Shown piece by piece: positions 51,930 to 62,221 of a DNA stretch of 64,000 nucleotides (positions are counted from its first letter, which is position 1; each line of letters starts with the position of its first letter). This DNA comes from Piper betle (Eukaryota > Streptophyta > Magnoliopsida > Piperales > Piperaceae). Under the pieces are notes generated by a model. It did no database searches. It was given only the letters and a program-made list of their open reading frames with translations, and was not told where the DNA came from. The position numbers and the translations under genes were made by a program. The stretch covers positions 62,001 to 126,000 of the forward strand of contig JAURVB010000149.1 of NCBI GenBank assembly GCA_033002965.1, in the 5' to 3' direction.

Positions 51930-52405
51930 ATTTATGTGGATAATAATCGGCCCAAAAGAAGGTTAACATGTAACAGAATTATATATTCATTTGTGGCAAT
52001 AAATATAGGATGATTGTTAAGTGTCCATGTGAATAATATATTGGCCCAAAGGAAGTTTATTATTTGACAGGATTTATTGTTCATATTTGATTATTGTACT
52101 AAGATTCATTTTTAATAAATAATAGATAATTATTAGGCATCCATGTGAATGATAAATCAGTCCAAAGGAAGGTTTATTGTTTGACAGGATTTATTATTCA
52201 TATTTTGTTACACTGACACTCATTTTTGTAATAAATATGAGATGATTATCAGATTTTCATGTGGATAATAAATCGGCCCAAAGGAAGGTTTATTACTTGA
52301 CAAGATTTTTTATCTATATTTGATTACTGTGTTGAGACTCATTTTAAATATGGGATAATTATCAAGTTTCTCATGTGGATAATAAATCGGCCCAAAGGAA
52401 GACAT
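51930..52405. repeat. ~115-bp tandem repeats in the retrotransposon leader
   Basis: Five units carry catgtggataataaatcggc then ccaaaggaag. Their starts lie at about 51931, 52025, 52141, 52258 and 52371. Each unit also holds tttattatttgacaggattt, in diverged form. They lie just downstream of the LTR and primer-binding site at 51220-51640. Confidence 0.85.
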
Positions 52406-52712
52406 TATATAATATAATATAATAGAACAACTAATATCATAACAATTAATTTAAATGGTACACTATATGAGACATTATATATATAGTCCATTATAATATT
52501 ATTGTCAAATAAATTTTTTGTCTTAATTTATAATGTTAATACTTATCTACATAGCCTAAAATTAAGAAAAGAAATATTAACTGATTAATTAATAGCAAAC
52601 CTTGATCAGTTATATGCCAAAACAACTAACAAATAATATAATTTCATTATCAACTTATTTAATTGGGAATGCACCTAACATGATTTTCTCTTATATGAAA
52701 TCTAAGTATAAT

Positions 52713-53352
52713 TAGGGCTCCTAAACAAGCAAGTGAGATGAGCTCGGCTCAAATAGTTCGAAGTTCGTTCAAACTCAACTCGAGATCGAACAAGTTTTTA
52801 ACATGCATACTCTAACTCAACTCAAATATTTTTATATTGTTTGAGCTTGACTCGAGCTCGAATACACTTAACGGTTTAATTTTGATGAGCTAGAAACTTG
52901 AACTCGACTCGAATATTTTTATATTATTTGAGCTCGACTCGAGACTCAAAAATCGGCTCGATCGTAAAGTGGAAAGTAACTTGCTTTAAAAAAATAAAGT
53001 TAGCGTGGATTGAACCCACAGACCTCCAAGACTTCAACTTGAATACCTATCATCTAGGCTATCTCACTACTTTGTTATTATATTGTATATAAATAAATAT
53101 AACTAGTAACAATTAAACTCATTAGTATATATATATAAACTATATTATTTTATTATTTTATCGAGTCGAGTTCGAATTATAACCGAGTCGAGTCGAATCG
53201 AATACTACTTTGCTCAAACTCGTCTCGAAGGATTTGAGTTCGAATCGAGTTTGAGCTCAATCATTTAAATGTTGAGTTTCGAGTTGAGTCGAACCGAGCC
53301 GAATGCCAAATGCCAAATGCTCACAATCTAGCTAGCTCAATTAGCAGCCCTA
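52713..53352 (-). mobile_element. hAT-like MITE, copy B (640 bp), with perfect 8-bp target duplication
   Basis: The ends are tagggctcctaaacaagcaa (left) and tagggctgctaattgagcta (right, reverse-complemented). The flanks are AGTATAAT at 52705-52712 and 53353-53360. Duplication copy 2 holds the uninterrupted site ctaAGTATAATata at 62214-62221. The body is full of gagctcgactcgag-type repeats. It is inverted relative to copy A at 25156. Confidence 0.93.
52988..53065 (-). ncRNA. tRNA-related / SINE-like Pol III cassette inside MITE copy B
   Basis: On the minus strand, tagcctagatg (53061-53051) fits the A box TRGYNNARNNG, and gttcaatcc (53015-53007) fits the B box GWTCRANNC. A run of seven T (52994-52988) follows as a possible terminator. 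A T-arm-like hairpin (gtgg/ccac around the B box) is kept. No acceptor stem or anticodon arm could be folded, so this is not a tRNA gene. MITE copy A has the same region with a decayed A box and gtttaatcc as B box. Expression is unknown. Confidence 0.45.
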
Positions 53353-53360
53353 AGTATAAT

Positions 53361-55540
53361 ATACATATTAACCTAGCCCAATTATTCATGCATGCAAAAA
53401 CACACACACAATATAAACTAGTTTGTTGATTTATTTTTAATTTTTATCATACATGAAGGGGGAGAAAAAAAAGGAAAAGAAAGGATACTAAGCAAGAGGA
53501 AGGTAGAGAAGTAGTGGAGGTTGACGCCACAAAAAAGGTAGAGGAGAAGAAGAGGTAGTCACAATGAAAAATGTAAAGACTCGCCAAGGGTTTTAACATG
53601 TGTGGTGTGTAATTCCCCTAAAATCTCCCACACATCCTCTAACGCCCAACAATCTTTATCTACTCACAAGGCCTGGCCTACCAAATCTCAACAAAAACAC
53701 CACTACCTGATAACAAAAATGATTAGCCAAATTGGTTAGACCCTAACCATCAAATGCACCCACTTGATTGATAAAAAATAATTAATTTTTTTTTATTTTT
53801 TTATTTTTATTATTTTTATTATTTTTTAATAAAAATTAACTAAACAAGATTTAGAAGATAAAAATTTAATTAAATAATATTTAAGACTAATTACAAGATT
53901 TATCAAATTTTAAATAAAATAATCTAATTATTTTTAGGGTTTCAAAAGAATGGTCTACCTTTATCATAATCAATTAATCATGATGCGACTTAAGACTACA
54001 CTGTTGGAAAAGTAAACGAACTATTTAGAAGAAACTGGAGCTAAGTTGGCCGACTCAAAAACAAGCTAAAATTGACCAATTTGCCTAGATGATCGCATCC
54101 ATAAAAGATTGATTTTTTGTTCACATCAAAGTTAAATAAAATTTAAATTATTTGGTGTACACATGGTTGATTTGACTTAATATTGATATTTTTTAAAAAC
54201 ATTTAACATCGAATACGAAAAATTTACAATTAAATGATAAAATGCTTTGTAGATAATCTAGTAGTAGTTTATACTTTATTTATAAATAATAATATTTTTT
54301 ATTTAATGGCTTGACTGCCACCAATTTCATTTTGGTTTGGGATTAATAAGAAATCAATTTGAGTTGGTTTAATTGACCCATTAAAAGAGAAACATCAGAG
54401 GCACCAGAACTGCCCAATCTGCATCCAATAAGGGAGTTGAATTCACTTGTTGAGGGCGGCCCGATCTTCCAAATACCAGACAGATCCTGTAGGTGGTAGC
54501 CGGGTCAAGTCGATTTTTATTCACCCAACCCACATGAACCCGGATAGTCAAGCTATTAAGTAAAATAATTTTGATCCAACTTAAGTGTAACAGGTTACGA
54601 AGTACTCAACCGAAGTTGTAAATATGTCCTGGTCTATTAGGTTTTACTTGGGCGTGGTCATTATAGATTATATAGAACTGACTCCGAATATTTATACAAG
54701 TTTTATTATCTAATAGATAAAGTTACCAAATTGATATAGTTTGAGTTCCCCATATTGAATATAAATTCAAATAAAGTCAATTATTATTAAATTTGAATTA
54801 ATCGATAAGCCAAATCAAATATGATTCCACAAACTCGACTCTGACTTACCTTAAGATTTCAAAATGATCAGGTACCTATGAAGAGCTTTTTATAAAGAGG
54901 TATTCAATAATAAATATTTTTTTAGCGGTAGCAGCCCATCTATCTACTTTCCGGGCGGTCACCGTCTTCCTCTCCTTCCCCCTCTTCTCCAGCTCGCCAT
55001 CTCCCCTATCTCTGGCTTTGGGTTAACTTTGGTTTGGGATAAAAAAGTAAACTGATCCAAATAAAAGCAAGAAATAATTCGATCAAAAATTTAAAAAAAA
55101 CTAACCAACCTTGCCGCGACAACCACGTTAGGGTGCCATTGAGCCTGGGTGATCATACCTCGGATTTAAGCGAAGCTATTAACATAATTTTTAATATTTA
55201 TCATTTTTAGTAATTATACCTAATTTTCCTACAATTAGTAACATAAAAAATATTATCTCTATTTAAGGTCCTCATCTTCACTTTAAGTATATTTGAAATT
55301 AAAATTTTAAAATAATAAAAATTCAACCTTGCATTTTTCGTTTGGTTATTATTTTATTTTAATTAATAAATGTAAATACAAACATTAAATAATAATAATA
55401 AGTCCTTAATAATATAATACCTCTAAGCGGTCCGTCTGGTCGATTTAAAAATAGAGTAAGTTAAAAAATACACATGAAATAGAAATACAATCTCTATAAA
55501 ATGACATAAAATTTTTCAATTTTTTTTTACGTTTGGATGC
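53361..55540. other. AT-rich duplicated spacer, copy 1, and junction to copy 2
   Basis: Bases 53361-54960 pair with about 62222-64000. No gene was recognised. Bases 54961-55535 would pair with sequence beyond the window. Confidence 0.5.
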
Positions 55541-56200
55541 GGAACGAAACTATAATGTTCTATCAGATGAAGTTAAGGCGGTCAGTCATCCTATTGCCTG
55601 GAGCAGAGATGTTCAGGTTTCCTATTTGATGTAGTAAATTATGTTTTATGCATATTTAATTTCTGGATGCTCCTTTATTTTTGTTAACCTTTCTAAGAAT
55701 TTCTTATGTGCCATCAAAATTCTGTTTACTGTAGGATTTTTAATCTTCAGGTTCTATTTGAAATTCTTGGATCCAGAGGTCTTCCAGGAAAGAGAATTGA
55801 GCAGCAACAACTATCTTTGTACTTTGCTAATGATGATCTTCAATATCAGGTTTGTTTAAAGTGCATGAAAAATAGAGCTATGGCTGAGTTTGTATTTTAC
55901 AGTTAACTTTCTCAAACTTTACCTTCCAGAGTGTTTTTCCTGTTCAACGTCTTGGAATGGGTGCTTTAGAATCGCGCTAGAAAGCATCTAAACAGGTAAG
56001 CAATGATGAACATATATCTAGTTTTCTGTTAACATTTATAACGCCATTAAGTGTCGTTATCTTATTTGCTTTGTACTTTGCAGAGCACATCACTGCTCCT
56101 AGCAGTTTACATCTTATGGAAAGCCAAATCCTTAGGTTTTCAGAAATTCTGAAACCATATTGCAGCACCTCGGAAATTATGAAGGATGAAGATTCTGAAA
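55541..56200 (+). pseudogene. HAD hydrolase pseudogene fragment, second copy
   Basis: It repeats the last four exon segments of the first copy: about 55541-55615, 55751-55849, 55930-55996 and 56084-56200. The pieces GLPGKRIEQQQLSLYFANDD and VQRLGMGA are recognisable. New damage includes single-base losses in the LGMGAFRI exon (gtgctttagaatc) and loss of the FIVS codons before the NPIDW position. Earlier exons are absent because the duplication starts inside the gene. Confidence 0.85.
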
Positions 56201-57255
56201 CATTTGTTATAGCCTACATATTATGCCCATTTTTCAAGTTTAAAAGAGTTGAAAATCTGATTATGTAATTTTGGTCATTTTTTATTAATAAATTTTGGAC
56301 AAAATGGAACTCAAATTGTAATTCTGAATCAATAAAATTAAATTTTGGCCATTTATATTTTTTTAAAATAAATTAAAATCAATAAAGCATTTGTCATGGC
56401 CTACATATTATGCCCATTTTCAAATTTAAAAAGAGTTGAGAATCTGATTATGTAATTTTTGGTCATTTTTTATTAATAAATTTTTGACAAAATGGCAGCT
56501 CGCAGTATCGAACTGAAGTTGGCTAAATCAAAATCAACTTGTAATCCTGAATCAATAAAATTAAATTTTTGCCATTAATATTTTTTAATAATAAATTAAA
56601 ATCAATAAAGCATTTGTGATGGCCTACATATTATACTAATTTCAAGTTTAAAAAGAGTTGAAAATCTGATTATGTAATTTTTGGTCATTTTTTATTAATA
56701 AATTTTTGACAAAATGGCAGCTCGCAACATCGAACTGAAGTTGGCTAAATCAAAATCAACGTGTAATCCTGAATCAATAAAATATAATTTTGGCCATTTA
56801 TATTTTTTAATAATAAATTAAAATCAATAAAGCATTTGTGATGGCCTACATATTATACTAATTTCAAGTTTAAAAAGAGTTGAAAATCTGATTATGTAAT
56901 TTTTGGTCATTTTTCATTAATAAATTTTTGACAAAATGGCAGCTCGCAGCATCGAACTGAAGTTGGATAAATCAAAATCAAATTATAATCCTGAATCAAT
57001 TAAATTAAATTTTGGCCATTTGTATTTTTTAAAAAATTAAAATCCATAAAGCATTTGTGATGGCCTACATATTATGCCCATTCTCAAGTTTAAAAAGAGT
57101 TTAAATTCTAATTATGTAATTGTTGGTCATTTTTTATTAATAAATTTTGGACAAAATGGCAGCTTGCATCATCGAACTAAAGTTGGATAAATCAAAATCA
57201 AATTGTAATCTTGAATCAATAAAATTAAATTTTGGCCATTTATAATTTTTTAAAA
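56201..57255. repeat. ~220-bp tandem repeat array, five units
   Basis: Units begin catttgtgatggcctacata and lie at 56201, 56388, 56611, 56833 and 57052. The first is 187 bp and lacks the gcagctcgcagcatcgaact block; the others are about 220 bp. The array is absent from duplication copy 1 and starts exactly where the last HAD exon copy breaks off. Confidence 0.92.
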
Positions 57256-57802
57256 ATTATATTTGATAGAATAAACAACTTATTTGGACCATAGGCTTAT
57301 TGGATCAATTCAGACTCATGTCAAATCTCAGTATTTTTAAAAATTTGCTTAAGTGTCATGGTAAAAAATGATAGAAGGGTATTAACAATAGTTAAACTTA
57401 ATCGTCTACTCACTTTACGTGGTCCTATTTTTTTAAAAGTTTGATAAATCATTCTTTTACGTAGGTTAACGGGCCAAAGACATTTTGTTTTCTAAATATC
57501 CGATTGAGCTGACACTATGTTTTTTTAACTGTTTTTAATATATTGTATTATAGATTTCAATTTTAATCTTCTCAAATATAAACCTAATTATAAGTTGCTT
57601 ATTATCCATTTTATTCGAATATTTAAATCACCACAACAAAATGGCATAAAAACATAAATCTTACCTACCAAGCAACATTGGGTCGCAATCTCCCGCCTAA
57701 ATAAGAACATTCATCCCCTTAGCTCCGCTACCACTCCCCCACTTCCTTCTTCACTAAGCTAAGCAAGGAGCTCTTAGCTCCTCTTCTTAATCCCCCAGCT
57801 CT

Positions 57803-58174
57803 GTGAATCCCCCCACCCCCACCACCTCCCATCAAAGGCATGCCAAAGGAGTACCCCCACCCAAAAGGAAGAAAGCACATGGGAACCCAAATCCCAAGAG
57901 GGGTGATATCTTGGGCGGCATCCTTGCTTCCATGGCCAAGACGGTGGTAGCTACTGTCAAAGGAGGGGGCAAGGAGAAAGAGAAGGAAGGTGGGGAGGGA
58001 GCTCGGCCTCCACCACCCCGCCGCGGACCAGCTACTCTTCCGAGGGGAATTTGGATGGTTAAAAGCTCGGATCAGCTCCTCTGTTTTTCTTCTTCTTTTG
58101 TGGGATGGTCGGATCTCTTGGTTGTTCTTCTGTCTCCGTGTTCGTCTTGGTGCTTATGCTTGCTTTGTTGTTGA
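57803..58174 (+). other. Open frame kept in both duplication copies (copy 2)
   Basis: A 123-codon GTG-initiated frame matches the one at 48015-48386, with an internal ATG at SMAKTVVATVKGGG. It ends with the same LCLLCC. No family was recognised and it may be non-coding. Confidence 0.3.
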
Positions 58175-61100
58175 TGTTCTGCTTTCAATGCTAGGGAAAT
58201 AAAAGAGAGGTTCTTGGTGTCATGTATTGAGCTGATTCTACTATGTTAAATCAAGCTTGATCGGTATTTGTGAGTTCTTCTTCGTCTTAATTGAAGGATT
58301 CCTCTTGTTTTGTTTTTACATATGGCTTATCAGTGTCGGATCTTGCAATTCTGGGAAATATGGCACGGGGAACTGTGGCACTTATCATGAAAATAGCTCA
58401 TGTCCAATGCAAATGATCGCTTCTATCATTCCTCGATGTTAATGATCCAATTATTCTATATATCATTGATCAAGATTTTTTTCTGGGTTAATGAAGATTT
58501 GTCAATTGTGGTATGCATAAAGTTTTTTTATTTTTTTACTGGGTAATTGTGGTATGGTGGATGGCGTTCTATGTTCTATCCAATCATGAAATATTCCCAA
58601 ATTTTGTTGACTTGATGCATGGTATGTTGATCAAGGCTTAATAACACTGTCAATCTCCATTAGTTGGAAGGAGAACGGATTAAGCTGCAGCTCAATTCTA
58701 GACCACTTAGGAAGGTCGGTTTAAGTAAGCTTAGCATGCCAAAGCAAAAGAAAAGTCTTACAAATCCCCTCAAGTCTGAACTTTGAACTTTTTCTTCTCT
58801 TTGCCCAAGAACGCACCTCCTGTTTAGTTAATCATATGATGGGCTCTTTTGTTTGTACGGGGGTTTGGCTTGGCTCGTGATCTTATCCACGGCAGAGGGG
58901 TGACTTCAAGTCAGCCACCAACACGCAAGAGGCAAATGAGCTAGAGACTAGGCCATCCTTTTGAAAAAGAAATGTTTCCTTGAAAGGATGTGTTTTTTTT
59001 TTTTTGAATGGGAAAAAGATATATTTCACTGGTTTTTGAAAAAGATGTGTTTCCTTGGGAATAAAAGTTCAAATGGGTCTGTCTTTTCTTTTTAAATATT
59101 TTTTTCCAAAGCTTCTTTTTAAATTATTAAGCTCGTACAAATACTCTTTTGGGTTCTAACCATCTTCGAGAACAACTATTTTCATTAGTATTATGACAAT
59201 ACAAACCAGCAACTCTTTTCTTTCAGTTTTTGCCGTGTCCATAGAAATGGCCCGACGTCATTTCCTAAAAGCCAGCAAAGACAATTTCCGCCGTCTTCGT
59301 TTCCACCCAACATTTCTTGTACCAGTAACAGGCCTTGCAATCCGGAAATGTCAATCACATCTCTTCTCCCAGTAACAGAACTAGGGAGTAAGGCAAAATC
59401 TACCAGTGCAAATTGACCATAATTTATTATTTTTCTTTCCCAAGGTTGAGCATAGTTTCTAGTTTTTCTTTGTCCACGGTATCGTACAAGTTGATTGAAG
59501 AATTTGGCAACAAGGTTTGGACCATCACATGGAAGACTAGGGTCAAAAAGAGTTGCTTTCACAAATTCCAAATCTCGAAAGAAATTGTAGTCATAGCCAG
59601 GCTGGCCCCTCTCACGTGGGAAGAGGTCAAATCTTGATTTTTTGCTTCTTTTTTTTGAGGAGTAAAAAAAATGTGCGGTTCATGGTTCAAAGAAATAAAG
59701 GATATGTGGAAGCTGACAATCCCTACTAAATGCATCACGTATCCTACAAAAAAAAAAACTTATATATAAGAAATTGTAAGAAAGAAGATAAACAAAATTC
59801 CCTGTGGTTTAGCAAGCTAGCAACTTCAAATCCTATCTCAGATTGGTAACACTAGCACAAGATGTACTTAAATCCTTTATTTGGATTGTCTTGTATTGAT
59901 TTATACATCAAATCAACATGGTAGGGATCTAATTAGTCCCTCAAATTGACAAGAATATGGCTTTAGCAAATCATTTCTTAATTTTATTTATGTTCATACT
60001 CGTCTATGTGGGCGGCTTGACTGTGTGGATGATGACAGAAATCAATATCATGACAGATTGCCATTCATCAATTTGGGCTTGGAGGAATAGGAAACAGAAA
60101 GTTGAGACTGTCACTGTTGGAATACGACTTTTTCTTTTTTATATTATCATCTTTTAATCTCTTTTGTAGAAAACAGCTCCAAGACAGTGACTCTATTGAT
60201 AAAAATATCAAAACAATACAAAAAAAACTACGAGTTTGTGTTTTTTTAACGGGTTGTGATTTTTTTAATTCACTTTCTTTTTCTAACTTGTCTTTGACAA
60301 TATTTTTCGGAAAGCATGTTTTTTTTTTTGACAAAATCATATCTACGTTGTTTTCATCCAAATTTAAGAAAAGGGTAGCGGTGGGTGGCTGTAAGTACCC
60401 ATCAGTTCCTATTTAGGAGTCAATTATTATAATATAAAATTAAGTGAATTATAAATTAATTTTTTATTAATTTATCAACATTGTAAATAAATCCAAGAAG
60501 TAATTTTTTAAAATATCAATTAAATTCATACATAAAAAATTAATTAAAAATTTTAATTCTAAATCATGCCATGAAATAAAATATATGATAATCAATATTC
60601 GAAATCAACTAACACTCACGAAATGAACCGAAATCCTACTCCCATACAATTAAAGGAAGAAAAATTAATATTATAATAACGAGAGTCACTGCTAAGCATC
60701 CCGAATCAAACTCATTCATCCATGCTCATACCTGTAGAAATAATTTTGTGTTAGTGATAAAAATATTAAATTATATAATTACAAGAAACAAGTCAATATA
60801 TTTTATAATATCATTAATCTAGTCTTTTTGTTATTATGAGCTTATGCTGAACTTCAATTATGCCGAGAAGGATGGCCGCCCATCCAATTATAATTCTATA
60901 TGTTGACATACACGCTACATGGCTGACAACCTGTAGTTACCGATATTTGTCATTGACTCAACCCCTCGGTATCACAAGTGCATAATGAGCCGTCTTGCAC
61001 CAATGCGTCATGTCACCCATGGGAACAGGTACTTTATCTTTAGAAAATTTGTAAGGGTGCGTCACCATGTTAGACTGAATCAATTCTATGACCCCGGTTA

Positions 61101-62213
61101 CGTTTGACGTATGATGGTTAAATTTGGCTTAAGCCGAAGAGGGCTACCAAAAGGAATATACAACATTTCAAGTAATTATACGAACTTAAAAGTATGATGA
61201 TGCACCATAATAGCAACAAGAATCCTAATCTATGAGTCACAAATAGTTTATTCTTTAACATGTATAATATCTTAGTCTAATGTATGAAATGATATGATAT
61301 GGGCACTTAACTAGGTACATAAAAATAATAATAATAAAATATATCCCACAATAATTAGTTAATCATTTGGTTAATTACTTATAAGTGAACAATGATAATT
61401 TAATATTTAATTAATTGACACTAACTAAATTTATATGGTCACACCAAATCATTAATCATTATCAGGAAAAATCAAAATATGCCAACAGCTACTTGGACTC
61501 GTAAGGATGTCAATATTTATCAACGTAAATTAATAATGAATCCTATATAATAGCAAACAAATACTAAAATAAGTAAACCAATGATAATTCCTCAAATGAT
61601 TAAAATATACTAATAGGTAAGCTATATATAATCTAAATCATAAATTAATAATCTAATTTATGTCTCATCAATTATATAAAATAGTTAGAATTGTAAGTCG
61701 CATGATAACTTGTTAATTCGGCCAGAAATAATCATATCTATCAATCTACCCTAAGTGCTTGTAAGTAATTTATACATTTATTACAATTAATTTATCAATC
61801 TCAAAACAAAGAATAATTATAAGTTGATAAATTAACATGATACAAAACTAATTTCTTATTTATTTGATAACCTTTTAAAAGTTTGATCCACACATAATGG
61901 TTGTACTATATATATAATATAATATAATATAATGGAGCAACTAATACCACAACAATTAATTTAAAATGCACATTATATGAGATATTATATATAATCCATT
62001 ATAATATTATTCCCAAATAAACCCTTTGTCTTAATTTATAATGTTAATTCTTATCTACATAGCCTAAAATAAATAAGATAAATATTAAATTGGTTAATTA
62101 ATAGCAAACCTGGATTAATTATATGCCAAAAGAAATAACAAGTACTATTATTTTATTACCAACTTACTTAATTGGGCATTCACCTAAGATGATTTTCTCT
62201 CATATGTAGTCTA
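58175..62213. other. Duplicated and copy-2-specific spacer
   Basis: Bases to about 60530 pair with copy 1. Bases 60540-60980 and 61100-61900 have no counterpart in copy 1 and hold no recognised gene. Short frames here are AT-rich and featureless. Confidence 0.45.
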
Positions 62214-62221
62214 AGTATAAT
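62214..62221. other. Empty target site of hAT MITE copy B
   Basis: A single AGTATAAT is flanked by the same sequence (ttctctcatatgtagtcta on the left; tattaacgtagccca on the right) that surrounds the MITE at 52713-53352. It preserves the state before insertion. Confidence 0.92.

Larger units (their letters stand above)
46335..54960 (+). repeat. Tandem segmental duplication, copy 1
   Basis: From gaacgaaactacaatgttct (about 46338) onward the sequence is repeated in the same orientation from about 55541, and blocks stay in order as far as 54960/64000. Shared blocks include the pseudogene exons, 47590-49990, 50120-50230, 51090-51210, 52410-52712 and 53353-54960. Copy 1 has three insertions that copy 2 lacks: a Gypsy LTR fragment, a Copia LTR with leader, and a hAT MITE. 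Confidence 0.9.

Noticed and set aside
52988..53065. True tRNA gene
   Set aside because: A and B boxes are present, but no acceptor or anticodon stem could be formed. Reported only as a SINE-like cassette.
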